DNA of 64,000 bases. Origin: Dongia deserti. Its GTDB lineage: Bacteria; Pseudomonadota; Alphaproteobacteria; Dongiales; Dongiaceae. The position numbers and the translations under genes are program-made. The notes below the pieces were generated by a model. That model ran no database searches. It was not told where the DNA came from and saw nothing but the letters and a program-made list of their open reading frames with translations. The stretch's first letter is position 1. Every line of letters begins with the position of its first letter. The stretch covers positions 1 to 64,000 of the forward strand of contig NZ_QORW01000001.1 of assembly GCF_003574735.1 (NCBI RefSeq), written 5' to 3'. This document shows positions 18,829 through 28,008 of the stretch, piece after piece.

Positions 18829-19232
18829 CCGCCTCTCCCTCGTTTCGGCGCCGCGAACCATTTTCTAGCGAATGGTTCCGGAAGGCGTCGATACACGATC
18901 CAAACGTAACCATTCCCGTTCCGTGCCGTCAACTGCGATCCATTTGCCGTGATTGGCTCAGGCGTCGGTCCCGCGCCATGCGGGAAAATGTGATCGGACG
19001 GATGTGCCGCGCTGAAGATTTCCCCAGCTTTCCCGCGCGTGCCGGCACAATGAAAGGTTTACATCAGACAAATTGGGCCGCATCATGGGCCGGTCGTCCG
19101 GAGCGCGCGAACTCGGACCATATCGGGACCAATAACTGCAGCCACCGCTGCGCGCTCTGTTTGGTTCGAGGCCGGGCGACCGCGGTGAGACCATTCGGTC
19201 TCGGCGGATCGGCGCGGACGAGAGGCCCTTCG
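18829..19232. promoter_or_regulatory. divergent control region between cupin operon and FadR-type regulator
   Basis: A 404-bp gap with no supported gene. It must contain the promoter for the leftward ten-gene operon and for the rightward regulator. A 24-bp inverted repeat (GAACCATT, 8-bp spacer, AATGGTTC) lies at 18855-18878, 27-50 bases upstream of the cupin ATG, and a further half copy AACCATT is at 18908-18914. Confidence 0.6.
18855..18878. promoter_or_regulatory. candidate operator, inverted repeat GAACCATT-N8-AATGGTTC
   Basis: Perfect 8-bp arms (18855-18862 and 18871-18878). Its place just upstream of the cupin start suggests a repressor site for the divergent GntR/FadR-family regulator. 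An extra half site lies 30 bases further out (18908-18914). Confidence 0.5.
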
Positions 19233-19994
19233 ATGTTGCAGCAAGCAGACCAGACCTTGAGCAAGCTTCGCCAGATGATCGCCAACGGCAGCCTGGGGAC
19301 CGGTGGTCGCATTCCGCCGGAGCGCACGCTGGCGAGCGAGATGGGTGTGGGCCGCCGCTCGCTGCGGCGCGCGCTGGAGATCCTGGAGCAAGAAGGGCAG
19401 ATCACGCGCCACCAGGGCCGCGGCACCTTCGTGCAAAGCAAGACCGCGCCGATTGCCGCGCCGACGGCTGTGCGGGCCCGGCAAGCGGATATGGCCGTCG
19501 CTTCGGCGATGGCGGCGATTCCGTTCGATCGCATCCTGGAATTCACCAATCCCCTGGAGGTGATCGAGGTGCGCCTGGCGGTTGAGCCGGTGATCGCGCG
19601 GCTTGCGGCGCTGCGCGCCTCGCAGGCCGACATTCGCCGCCTGCAGGGACTGGCCGAGGAGACCCGGACGGCGACCGACCCCGCGTTCTATGAGCGGGCC
19701 GACGAGAACTTCCATCGCGCGGTCGCCGAGGCCGCGCGCAACGCCTTGTTCCTGTCCTTGTTCGACACGTTGAGCGCGAGCCGGCGCGATGCCACTTGGC
19801 GGCGCCTCAGCGAGAATGCCCATTGCTTCAAACGCCAATCGGTGCATTCCGCGTCGCACCAGGAGATCTACGAGGCGATCGCGGCGCGCAACAGCGAGCG
19901 CGCGTTCGAGTGCATGTACAAGCACTTGAGCGACATACAGCGCCACGTTTACACCTACGCCTTCCCGGCGGAGCAGAAGAGCGTAGCGGAGTAG
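19233..19994 (+). CDS. FadR-subfamily GntR transcriptional regulator
   Basis: A 253-residue regulator: winged helix at about 1-70 (GGRIPPERTLASEMGVGRRS, then RRALEILEQEG and HQGRGTFVQ) and an FCD effector domain at about 95-235 with the metal/ligand-binding pattern (ENFHRAVAEAA, SASHQEIYEAI). The ATG at 19233 is chosen because the helix-turn-helix begins about 10 residues later; the open frame upstream is not conserved-looking. It is divergent from the cupin-to-lactonase operon and 65 bases upstream of an intradiol dioxygenase gene, so it most likely controls the catabolic island in response to a B6 vitamer or pathway acid. Confidence 0.88.
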   Translation: MLQQADQTLSKLRQMIANGSLGTGGRIPPERTLASEMGVGRRSLRRALEILEQEGQITRHQGRGTFVQSKTAPIAAPTAVRARQADMAVASAMAAIPFDRILEFTNPLEVIEVRLAVEPVIARLAALRASQADIRRLQGLAEETRTATDPAFYERADENFHRAVAEAARNALFLSLFDTLSASRRDATWRRLSENAHCFKRQSVHSASHQEIYEAIAARNSERAFECMYKHLSDIQRHVYTYAFPAEQKSVAE

Positions 19995-20059
19995 GCCTCG
20001 CAGGATTGTGACCCCTCCGCCCGTTGAAGGCGGACGGCAATTGCAGTTACGGATGGTTC

Positions 20060-20659
20060 ATGAGCTACGTGAGATGGTCACGCCGCGCCCTGCTGGGCAT
20101 CGGCGCCTCGAGCATTTTGGCGGGGCTCGCTTGGCGGCGGCCGCAAGCGCAGCAGAATCTACTCCCGGCGACGCCGCAATGCCCTGATTCCGACGACCCG
20201 ACGCCGCCGCAGACCGAAGGTCCCTATTTCACGCCCAATTCTCCGGAACGCACCAACCTGGTCGATGAGGGCATGAAAGGCGACCGCATTTCCCTTGCTG
20301 GCTTCGTGCTGGACCGGCGCTGCCGCCCGGTGCCCGGCGCGCTGCTCGATCTCTGGCACTGCGATTCGACCGGCGCATACGACAATGTCGGCTACCGCCT
20401 TCGCGGCCACCAGTTCAGCGACGCGCACGGCCGCTTCGTGTTCGAAACCATCGTGCCCGGCCTCTATCCCGGCCGCACCCGCCACTTCCACATCAAGGTC
20501 CAAGCGCCCGGCCAACGCATCCTGACGACACAGCTCTACTTCCCCGGCGAGCCGGGGAACGCCCGCGATTGGATCTTCGATTCGGCCCTGCTCCTGGACC
20601 TCACGGGCGAGCAGGACACGAAACTCGGGCGCTACGACTTCGTTCTCGATCTCGCCTGA
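20060..20659 (+). CDS. exported intradiol ring-cleavage dioxygenase-like protein
   Basis: A 199-residue protein of the protocatechuate 3,4-dioxygenase beta-fold. The Fe(III) ligands appear as Y107 (GAYDN), Y136 (GLYPG), H142 and H144 (RHFHIKV), and the substrate loop EGPYF is at 53-57. The N-terminus has a twin-arginine-like, hydrophobic export signal (SRRALLGIGASSILAG, 8-23), so it probably acts outside the cytoplasm, unlike classical catechol dioxygenases. It follows the FadR-type regulator by 65 bases and may be co-transcribed. Whether it takes part in pyridine catabolism is unknown. Confidence 0.8.
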   Translation: MSYVRWSRRALLGIGASSILAGLAWRRPQAQQNLLPATPQCPDSDDPTPPQTEGPYFTPNSPERTNLVDEGMKGDRISLAGFVLDRRCRPVPGALLDLWHCDSTGAYDNVGYRLRGHQFSDAHGRFVFETIVPGLYPGRTRHFHIKVQAPGQRILTTQLYFPGEPGNARDWIFDSALLLDLTGEQDTKLGRYDFVLDLA

Positions 20660-20775
20660 TGGCGGTCGCCTGACGGCAGGGCCGTCTCGACATCACGCCT
20701 GCAAGTCGGCGATGCGCTTCACCATGTACTAATCGTGGCTGAGCCATCTCGGCACGGCGCTGCGAAAGGAGCACG

Positions 20776-22626
20776 ATGACGCTGGATCAGGTCCTGCTGT
20801 TCGTCCTCTTCGCGCTCATTCTCGGGGCGATGATGCTGGGGCGAATCCGGCACGACCTGGCGGCGGCCGGCGGCCTCCTTGCTGCCGTCCTGCTCGGACT
20901 TGTATCTCCAGGAGCGGCATTCTCCGGCTTCTCGAATCATGCGGTGATCATCGTTGCGCTGGTGCTGGTCGCCTCGCGGGCATTCGAGAATTCCGGCGCA
21001 CTCGGTCTACCTGCCACCATCATCGCTCGCGAGTCGCGACCGGTCGGACGGCACATCGGCCTCACGGGCGGACTGGGCGCGATCCTGTCGGCTGTCATTA
21101 ACAACGTGGCGGCGCTGGCCTTGCTGATGCCGATCGACATCGAGGCCGCGCGCAAGGCCGGCAGGCCACGGGGGATGACCCTGATGCCCCTGTCCTTCGC
21201 GACCATTCTCGGCGGCATGGTGACGCTGATCGGGACGCCGCCCAACGTGATCGCCGCCGCCATCCGCAACGAGCGGCTCGGCCAGTCGTACCACATGTTC
21301 GACTTCACGCCGGTCGGGCTCTCGGTCGCAGTTGCGGGCGTCCTGTTCGTGGCGCTGATCGGCTGGCGCTTGGTGCCGCATCGCATGGACCAGTCGGATG
21401 CGCCGGCACGCCATTCATCGTTCAGGGCGGAGCTGTGGGTCCCGGCGGACAGCCCCGCAGTGGGACGGACGCCGTCCGATCTCGACCAGATGGCGGAGCG
21501 CGCCGAGGTCCTTATCCTCGGCCTGGTTCGCGGCGGCAAGCGCTACGATGCCCTGGCGCACGTCATGGAGATTGCGCCAGCGGACATTATGGTGGTCGAG
21601 GGCGCGACCGATGCGATCGCGGCCTTTATCAAGGCAGCGGGCCTGCAGGAGCCGCATGGTGGCGGCGAAGGGGAAGGCTCCCCCAACTCGGTGGGCGAAG
21701 CCATGGCAGAGGCCGGCATTGCGGGCGGCGATACGAGGCCGGACGATCTGCCGAAGGAGGATACCGTCGAAGAGCCGCAGGTCATCGAGGCTGTCGTGCG
21801 CGCGGATTCGCGCCTGATCGGCCGGTCGGCGCAGAGCGTCGCCCTGCGCAGCCGGTTCGGCCTTACGCTGGTCGGCATCTCGCGGGCGGGTACTGTGGCC
21901 CGCCAGAAAGTGGGTGAGCGCGTGATCCGGCCGGGCGACATGCTGCTGCTCACCAGCAGCCGGTCCGCAGCGGGCCTGACCTTGAACCTGCTCGGACTGC
22001 TGCCCATCAATCAGCTCGGCATCGCCCGGTTTCGGCCGCTCGATGCGGCATTGGCGATCGGCTTGTTCGCCGCGGCCATCGCGGCAGCCACCGTCGGCCT
22101 CACGCCCTTCACCATCGCCATTGCAATCGCCGTCGTGGCCTATGCGGCGCTCGGCCTCGTTCCGGCGCGGGAGTTCTATGAGCAGATCGACTGGTCGGTG
22201 ATCGTGATGCTGGCCTGCCTGCTGCCCATCGGCGCGGCGTTCGAGCAGGTCGGCGGCGCCGCGCTGGTGGCGGACGGCATCACGCGGCTGACCGGCTCCT
22301 ACGGACCGGTGGTCGCCCTCGTCGCCCTGATGATCGCCACCATGACACTGTCGGACATGCTCAACAATGTCGCGACCATCGTCGTCGCCGGCCCCATCGC
22401 CATCGATGTTGCGCAGCGGCTGGAGGTCAATCCCGACACCTTCCTGATGGGCGTCGCGGTCGCCGCCTCCTGCGCCTTCCTCACGCCGATCGGGCACAAG
22501 AACAACACATTGATCATGGGACCCGGCGGATTCCGGTTCTCCGACTACTGGAGAATGGGGCTGCCACTGGAGCTGGTTGTCCTCACGGTCGCCGTGCCGG
22601 CGCTGCTGATCTTCTGGCCGCTCTAG
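20776..22626 (+). CDS. SLC13/DASS-family sodium-coupled anion transporter with two RCK_C domains
   Basis: A 616-residue inner-membrane permease. Two hydrophobic halves (about 5-205 and 415-616) flank two cytoplasmic TrkA-C (RCK_C) regulatory domains (about 220-300 and 335-410), the usual plan of large bacterial SLC13 proteins. Family motifs include SAVINNVAALALLMP and IGTPPNVI in the first half and DMLNNVATIVVAGP and LTPIGHKNN in the second. Substrates in the family are sulfate or di/tricarboxylates. A good ribosome site (AAAGGAG) precedes the ATG. It converges with the pirin gene with 3 bases between stops. Confidence 0.88.
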   Translation: MTLDQVLLFVLFALILGAMMLGRIRHDLAAAGGLLAAVLLGLVSPGAAFSGFSNHAVIIVALVLVASRAFENSGALGLPATIIARESRPVGRHIGLTGGLGAILSAVINNVAALALLMPIDIEAARKAGRPRGMTLMPLSFATILGGMVTLIGTPPNVIAAAIRNERLGQSYHMFDFTPVGLSVAVAGVLFVALIGWRLVPHRMDQSDAPARHSSFRAELWVPADSPAVGRTPSDLDQMAERAEVLILGLVRGGKRYDALAHVMEIAPADIMVVEGATDAIAAFIKAAGLQEPHGGGEGEGSPNSVGEAMAEAGIAGGDTRPDDLPKEDTVEEPQVIEAVVRADSRLIGRSAQSVALRSRFGLTLVGISRAGTVARQKVGERVIRPGDMLLLTSSRSAAGLTLNLLGLLPINQLGIARFRPLDAALAIGLFAAAIAAATVGLTPFTIAIAIAVVAYAALGLVPAREFYEQIDWSVIVMLACLLPIGAAFEQVGGAALVADGITRLTGSYGPVVALVALMIATMTLSDMLNNVATIVVAGPIAIDVAQRLEVNPDTFLMGVAVAASCAFLTPIGHKNNTLIMGPGGFRFSDYWRMGLPLELVVLTVAVPALLIFWPL

Positions 22627-22629
22627 GCG

Positions 22630-23511
22630 TCAGACGAAGTGGCCAGCCTGATAATCCGCGATTGCCTGGCGGATCTCCGCCGGCGTGTTCATCACGAACG
22701 GGCCATACTTCGCCACCGGCTCGCGCAAGGGCCGGCCGGCGACCAGGATCAGGCGACCGCCCTTGGGGCCGCCTTCGACAGTGACGCCATCGCCAAGGCT
22801 GAGCACCGCAAGCTGGCCGCGTTCGACCAATTGCGATTCCGAGCCGATCCTCGCATGGCCTTCGAACACATAGGCAAAGGCATTGTGCTCCGGCGCAATC
22901 GGCACGCTGGCCGACTTGCCCGCCGGCAGCGTCATATCGAGATAGAGCGGATCGGTCGCCACGTTGGTCACGGGACCCGTGACACCATCGAAGCTGCCCA
23001 CCAGTACCTTCACCTTGACGCCGTCCGCGCGCTCGACCACCGGAATGTTCTCCGGGTCGATGTCCTGGTAGCGCGGCTTCGTCATCTTGTCCTTGGCCGG
23101 CAGGTTGACCCAGAGCTGGAAGCCCTGCATGAGGCCTTCTTCCTGCTCCGGCATCTCGGAATGGATGATGCCGCGGCCGGCAGTCATCCATTGCACGCTG
23201 CCCGGGCGCAGCAGGCCAACATTGCCCTGGTTGTCGCCGTGGCGCATGCGGCCTGCGAGCATGTAAGTCACGGTCTCGAAGCCGCGATGCGGATGGTCCG
23301 GGAAGCCGCCGATATAGTCCGCGCCCTTGTCGGAGCCGAACTCATCCAGCATCAGGAACGGGTCGAGGTCGGGCAGCGACGGCTGGCCGATGACGCGGGT
23401 CAGCTTTACGCCCGCGCCGTCGCTGGCCGCGCGGCCGCGGATGGTGGCGACCATCCGACGCTCGGAACTGACGGACTGAACTTTGGCTTGGCCCATGATC
23501 GGCTCTCCCAT
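22630..23511 (-). CDS. pirin family protein
   Basis: A 293-residue bicupin. The N-terminal pirin metal motif is HPHRGFETVTY with further ligands in HSEMPE, so it is expected to bind iron. Bacterial pirins include quercetin dioxygenases (YhhW) and metabolic regulators; the sequence does not decide between these. MGQAKVQSV six codons in is an alternative start. It is a single leftward gene, convergent with the SLC13 permease. Confidence 0.88.
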   Translation of the reverse strand: MGEPIMGQAKVQSVSSERRMVATIRGRAASDGAGVKLTRVIGQPSLPDLDPFLMLDEFGSDKGADYIGGFPDHPHRGFETVTYMLAGRMRHGDNQGNVGLLRPGSVQWMTAGRGIIHSEMPEQEEGLMQGFQLWVNLPAKDKMTKPRYQDIDPENIPVVERADGVKVKVLVGSFDGVTGPVTNVATDPLYLDMTLPAGKSASVPIAPEHNAFAYVFEGHARIGSESQLVERGQLAVLSLGDGVTVEGGPKGGRLILVAGRPLREPVAKYGPFVMNTPAEIRQAIADYQAGHFV

Positions 23512-23609
23512 CAGAAACGGCTGGCTAGATTAGGGCATTAATGTAGGCAGCGCAGCCATCGGCCGGTAATGGCCGGCGGCGGAAATCATTGTTCACATAC
23601 AAGAAACAA

Positions 23610-24038
23610 TCAAGGCCGCAGGGTCGGGTTGGTGTTGGGCGGCGGCAACTCTTCGATCTTGGCCTCGGGCACCTCGATCGGCAGGGTCTCCTCTTTCAGC
23701 GGCAGTTTCTCGCCAAGCCAGAGCGCGTAGGTGAGATGATCATCGCGCGGCCGCCGGGTGTTGGGATGGACCAGCACCGACAGCCCCACGCGGTTTAGCA
23801 TCAGCCACGGCACGAAGCGCGGGAAGAGATCGACCGCGAACGCCACCTGGTACATGCCTTTGAGGTGCGGCCCGACCAGCTCGTCGTGCCAGGCGCCGAT
23901 GCGCGCCATGAACCGTTCGCCGATCAGCGTGCGCAGCCACTCGGCGCGCGCCCGCTCCTCGCCCAGCTCATAGTAGATGTGGGCGTGATAGCTGGTGATC
24001 GCGCTCACGGGCAGCGGTGCGTCGGATTTGCCGGTCAT
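23610..24038 (-). CDS. DOPA 4,5-dioxygenase family protein
   Basis: A 142-residue protein of the DOPA 4,5-dioxygenase family (fungal/plant betalain type). Conserved blocks: SYHAHIYYE near the start, WHDELVGPHLKGMYQVAF in the middle and LSVLVHPNTRRPRDDHLTYA. The histidines in HAHIYY, VGPH, LVHP and DDH match the family's conserved set. The ATG at 24038 is used because the conserved SYHAHIYY follows 15 residues later. Bacterial members are mostly uncharacterised, with small aromatic catechols as possible substrates. It overlaps no neighbour and is divergent from the extensin-like gene. Confidence 0.8.
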   Translation of the reverse strand: MTGKSDAPLPVSAITSYHAHIYYELGEERARAEWLRTLIGERFMARIGAWHDELVGPHLKGMYQVAFAVDLFPRFVPWLMLNRVGLSVLVHPNTRRPRDDHLTYALWLGEKLPLKEETLPIEVPEAKIEELPPPNTNPTLRP

Positions 24039-24133
24039 ATCCGCTCTTCTATCGCCCGACGCCGCGGGGGACAAGATTAGAACACCGGAACAACACAATC
24101 GCCATCCAGGTTCTTTCAGAGGCACAGACGAAG

Positions 24134-24865
24134 ATGGAACGTGGATCGGCACGAGGACGCGTACGGAGAGGCTTCCGGCGGTGGTTTCGACCGCTCCTGC
24201 TGGTCGTCGCGACCGCGTTCTTCGTGGCGCTCTACCAGTCCTGGATCCGAATCCCCGCCAACATCGCGCCATGGGGCGATGTCGAACTCGACCGGCCGCC
24301 GGGCTGGCTGGCGCGCATGCAGATCAACAGCCTCGCGTCGGATTCCGCCGCCTGTATCGCCGCGCTCGACCGCTCGCAGCTGCGATACCGGCGCACCCCG
24401 GTGCGGCCGATCAGGAACGGCTGCGGGCTGGAAGCTGCCGTGCGGCCGCTGCAATCGCACATCCGCTACAACCGCCCGTTTGACATCAGCTGCGGCATGA
24501 TGGCGGCGCTCTACTGGTACGAAGCCGAGCTGCAGCGCCTGGCGCAGCAGCATCTCGGCACCTCGATCGCGCGCATCGACCAGCTCGGCACCTATGCTTG
24601 CCGCAACGTCAACAGCGCGGACACTGGCCGGCGCAGCCAGCACGCGACTGCCAACGCCATCGACATCGCGGGCTTCCGCCTCGCCGACGGGCGCACGATC
24701 TCAATCCTCAAGGACTGGGGCAGAGAGACGCCGCAGGGCCACTTCCTCGCGGACGCGCGCGATGAAGCCTGCCGCTTCTTCAACGTCGTGCTCAGCCCGA
24801 ACTACAACCAGCTGCACGCAAACCACTTCCATCTGGATCTTGGTGGATTCCGGATGTGCCGGTGA
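24134..24865 (+). CDS. extensin-like C-terminal domain protein, membrane-anchored
   Basis: A 243-residue protein with a basic N-terminus and one transmembrane segment (about 19-36, PLLLVVATAFFVALY), then the bacterial extensin-like domain: CGLEAAVRP, CGMMAALYWYEAELQ, AIDIAGFRLADG and HANHFHLDLG. The HxH near the end and the SQHATANAIDIAGF motif are reminiscent of D-Ala-D-Ala/LAS metallopeptidases (H...D...HxH), so a periplasmic cell-wall role is plausible. The ATG at 24134 was preferred because upstream codons are weakly plausible. Its last 74 bases overlap the 3' end of the convergent radical SAM gene. Confidence 0.8.
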   Translation: MERGSARGRVRRGFRRWFRPLLLVVATAFFVALYQSWIRIPANIAPWGDVELDRPPGWLARMQINSLASDSAACIAALDRSQLRYRRTPVRPIRNGCGLEAAVRPLQSHIRYNRPFDISCGMMAALYWYEAELQRLAQQHLGTSIARIDQLGTYACRNVNSADTGRRSQHATANAIDIAGFRLADGRTISILKDWGRETPQGHFLADARDEACRFFNVVLSPNYNQLHANHFHLDLGGFRMCR

Positions 24866-26372
24866 CGACGGCCGGGCTGCGCGCGAGGCGCAGCGCTTCT
24901 TCCTCCGCATCCTGCGGCGCGCCCCAATATTCGGTGAGCGTCGGTCCGTTCTCGACACGCTGATCGCGGAAGAAGAAGTTCTTGACCTCATACGGCCACA
25001 CACGCTTGCCGATGCGCGTGTACCATTGCATCGCGTGCCGCAGGCCGCGATCCCGCTGAAAGAACGTGCGCCAGAACGCCTTCGGCCGGCCTTGCAGGAT
25101 CGCTTCCGTTAGCTTCACCCACAGCAGCACGCGCCAGGGCGGCACGAAGCGCGTCGCCAGCACCTGGTGCTTGTAGTCCCAGCGGCGCTGGTCAAGCTGG
25201 ATCACGTGCCGGTCGGCAGCGATGCGGAAATAGGGCGTCCAGCGATGCGGCGTCACATAGAGCATTTGAATCTGATCGGGATCGTAGGCGAGCAGCTGCT
25301 TGAGGCCGCGCCAATAATCGGCATCGCGCTCCTCCTCGAAGCCGACCACCCAGGTCGCCATGGAAAGGATGCCGTGTTGGCGCATCAGGCGGATCGCCTC
25401 GCGGTCGGTCGAAACGCTGCCGCCCTTGCGGATCAGCTTCAGGGTCGCGGCATCGGTGTTCTCCATGCCGAGCAGGAAGCGCGCCCAGCCCGCCTTCTTG
25501 TAGAGAGGCAGCAGATCGCCATCGCGCACGATGTCGTCGGCGCGGGTGGAGCCGACCAGGATCACCTGGACCTTCTCTGCGATCAGCGCTTCGAGAAAGC
25601 GCTTCCACACGTTGCGTGACACCGTGGGATTCTCATCCGCGAAATTGAACACCTCCACGCCGTGATCACGATGCAGACGCGCAATCTCCTTCGCGAAGCG
25701 CACCGGATCGCGATGCCGCCAACGGGTCCAGAAGCCGCGCTGACCGCAGTAATTGCAGAGGTGCGGACAACCGCGCGAGAACTGCACGACCACCGCGCAT
25801 TTGTTGCCCCAATATGAGTAGCGCGCGAAGTCGATGAGCTCCCACCCGACGCGATAGGCATCGAGGTCGCGGATGGCCGGCGCTGCCAGGGTCGCGAGCG
25901 GCCGGCCACCCATCCGATAGGCGATGCCGGCAACCTCCATCAAGGAGCGACCGTCTTCCAGCGTACGGATCAGCCGCCGCGCCGTCTCTTCGCCCTCGCC
26001 GCGCACGATCACGTCGACTTCCGGGACTTGCGCCAGCACCTCGCGCCAATCATACGTGGGAAAGACACCGCCATAGATGATCGTGACGCGCGGTAGCGCG
26101 TTGCGGATAGCGCGGAAGATCTCTACCGCACCGGGATGGCCGGAGGTCGAGCCGGAATGGCCCACCAGAACCGCATCGGGCGCGTAGGCAAGAGCGTCCG
26201 CCACGATCGCGGTGACCGGCAACGGCCCGAACTCCGCATCCAGCAATCGCACCTCATGCCCGTCATCGATCAGTGGCCCCCCGACAGACAGCAGCCCCAG
26301 CGGCGGCAGATGCTCGTCGGGAATGCGACTGCCGATCGACGGATGCCCCGGATTGATCAGCAGGATGCGCAT
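24792..26372 (-). CDS. BchE-like cobalamin-binding radical SAM protein
   Basis: A 526-residue B12-binding radical SAM enzyme. The N-terminal cobalamin domain (about 1-145) has MRILLINPGHPSIGSR, LLDAEFGP and GHSGSTSGHPG; the radical SAM cluster is C202xxxC206xxC209 in SRGCPHLCNYCGQ; FADENPT and the C-terminal region resemble anaerobic Mg-protoporphyrin monomethyl ester cyclases (BchE). No other bacteriochlorophyll gene is in the window, so it may act on a different substrate. It overlaps the extensin-like gene by 74 bases tail to tail. The superfamily is certain; the BchE function is not. Confidence 0.78.
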   Translation of the reverse strand: MRILLINPGHPSIGSRIPDEHLPPLGLLSVGGPLIDDGHEVRLLDAEFGPLPVTAIVADALAYAPDAVLVGHSGSTSGHPGAVEIFRAIRNALPRVTIIYGGVFPTYDWREVLAQVPEVDVIVRGEGEETARRLIRTLEDGRSLMEVAGIAYRMGGRPLATLAAPAIRDLDAYRVGWELIDFARYSYWGNKCAVVVQFSRGCPHLCNYCGQRGFWTRWRHRDPVRFAKEIARLHRDHGVEVFNFADENPTVSRNVWKRFLEALIAEKVQVILVGSTRADDIVRDGDLLPLYKKAGWARFLLGMENTDAATLKLIRKGGSVSTDREAIRLMRQHGILSMATWVVGFEEERDADYWRGLKQLLAYDPDQIQMLYVTPHRWTPYFRIAADRHVIQLDQRRWDYKHQVLATRFVPPWRVLLWVKLTEAILQGRPKAFWRTFFQRDRGLRHAMQWYTRIGKRVWPYEVKNFFFRDQRVENGPTLTEYWGAPQDAEEEALRLARSPAVVTGTSGIHQDPDGSGLRAAGCSSG

Positions 26373-26471
26373 GTCCCCCTCCGCTCGAAGCCATGCGGGT
26401 TTGTGGCGGAGGAGTGGGGCGGCGATGGGGCGCGGCCGCGGCCCGATCGTGATGATTGTGCGGCGGCCGCT

Positions 26472-27566
26472 TTATGCTGCGACTGACGGCTTCTTCCCCG
26501 CGAACTCGTTGATGCGGTTGGTGAGGTCGCGGCAATCCTGGATCATCTGCTCGAGAGCAAAGCGCAAGGCGAAGATGCGGCCGGCATCCTCCGCGGCAAG
26601 AACCTGGGTGGCGGAATCTTTCCAGACGGCGTCCATCTCCGTCACGTAGTCGCGCAAGGCGGTCTCGAACCGCTCGAGGCTCGGCGCGGCGTGGTGCGTG
26701 CGCAGGGCCTCAGCCATGGCGCGCAGCAGGTCGCTGCCGGCATCACGCACGCCGACCAGCTTGGGTGCCAGCCGCGACGCCAGCACCGCAGGCAGTGGCC
26801 TGGTCGCGGCGCGCCCGACCATCACCAGGTCATGGCGCAGGCGGTAGAGCGTGCGTACCAGCGGCTCCGGATCGGGCGAATCCGTCAGATAGCTCTTGCG
26901 CTCGCGCAGCGCTTCCTCCGCCGCGTTCTCCGCCTGGACCAGCGCCTTGCGGATCGCCGCGTGCTGCGCGCGCAGGCCCGGGCGGCCGGCATCGCCGATC
27001 AGCCCTTCGAACAAGGCCGCCATCAGATCGGCATTGAGGCTCGCCGCTCTGGCCGCCACCTGCGCCAGCATCTGGTGCGCACGCGCCGGTAGGATGATGA
27101 GAGAGGTCGCCAGCCCGACTAGGCTGCCGATCGTGATCTCGAGAATCCGATCCAGCGCATAGGTCAGCGGCGCCACCTCCTGCCCGGAGAGCGGCACCAG
27201 CACGATGAACGCGGTGATGGGTGCTGCCTTGAATCCCGGCTTGATCCCGGCCAGCAACGCCAACGGCAGGATCGCCGCAACCATCGCCGCCGCGAGCGCG
27301 GCCGTGGTGGCATGCGGAATGGCGATCGCGATCGCGGCGCCGTAGAGTGCGCCCGCCATGGTGCCGAGCAGCCGATCCAAAGCTGCCTTCAGCGACCCAC
27401 CGACGCTGGTCTGCATCACGATGATCGCCGTTATGACCGCCCAATAGCCGTGGGCAAACCCAAGCAGCTTGGCGAGGGCAAAGGCCAGGATCGCCGCCGA
27501 CGTGACGCGCACCGCCAAGCGCAGTTCGGCGGTCCGGTTGGTAAGGAAATGGAGAAAGGATGGCAA
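26472..27566 (-). CDS. FUSC-family inner-membrane protein (aromatic acid exporter-like)
   Basis: A 364-residue protein with about six transmembrane segments in residues 15-165 (VTSAAILAFALAKLLGF, YWAVITAIIVMQTSVGGSL, and so on) and a helical cytoplasmic domain to the end. YWAVITAIIVMQ is the hallmark of FUSC/AaeB-type exporters of aromatic carboxylates or fusaric acid. Full AaeB pumps are about twice as long, so this is a half-size type that would dimerise. It is a single gene, divergent from a small conserved-looking ORF. Confidence 0.83.
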   Translation of the reverse strand: MPSFLHFLTNRTAELRLAVRVTSAAILAFALAKLLGFAHGYWAVITAIIVMQTSVGGSLKAALDRLLGTMAGALYGAAIAIAIPHATTAALAAAMVAAILPLALLAGIKPGFKAAPITAFIVLVPLSGQEVAPLTYALDRILEITIGSLVGLATSLIILPARAHQMLAQVAARAASLNADLMAALFEGLIGDAGRPGLRAQHAAIRKALVQAENAAEEALRERKSYLTDSPDPEPLVRTLYRLRHDLVMVGRAATRPLPAVLASRLAPKLVGVRDAGSDLLRAMAEALRTHHAAPSLERFETALRDYVTEMDAVWKDSATQVLAAEDAGRIFALRFALEQMIQDCRDLTNRINEFAGKKPSVAA

Positions 27567-27741
27567 ATGGATCGCCCACGCGCGTCAGGCACAGGCCGCC
27601 ATGCTAGCGGCCACGCGCGGTTTCAGCCAGCAGGTCGCAACCTCGCCCAGGTTCCGGAATGTCGCACCACGGGGCATCGCGGAACTTCGGCCGGGGTCTC
27701 GGCGTTTTCCTACCGAATGGCTAGCTGGGAGATCATGTCCC

Positions 27742-28008
27742 ATGACGGCGATGGTATTCGACTTGGCCGCCGCACGGCGCGCGCGACTGAACGGGGAACA
27801 TACCCTGCTTCATCCTTGGGTTCACAAAGAAGGCCCTGTGGAAATCGAGGATTTTCGGGTCGGCGACCGCGTGCGATTCCGCGATGGCAAGATCGGCACC
27901 ATCCTGTGCTTCGGCGCCAGCAGCATCCGCGGGCCGCTGATGGCGTTGGTCGCCGTTAATGGCCTCAATTACACCTGCCCGATTACGGAGCTGAGATCGG
28001 CCGGTTGA
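27742..28008 (+). CDS. small hypothetical protein
   Basis: An 88-residue protein starting MTAMVFDLAAARRAR with a compact beta-rich core (DFRVGDRVRFRDGKIGTI, LMALVAVNGLNYTCPI) that looks like a small SH3/KOW-like barrel. A longer open frame upstream overlaps the FUSC gene's promoter and is not supported. There is no recognised family. It is divergent from the FUSC gene and probably monocistronic. Coding potential rests on the protein-like composition only. Confidence 0.55.
   Translation: MTAMVFDLAAARRARLNGEHTLLHPWVHKEGPVEIEDFRVGDRVRFRDGKIGTILCFGASSIRGPLMALVAVNGLNYTCPITELRSAG

Noticed and set aside
26373-26471. Cobalamin riboswitch upstream of the BchE-like gene
   Set aside because: The gap is under 100 bases and has no B12-box-like sequence.
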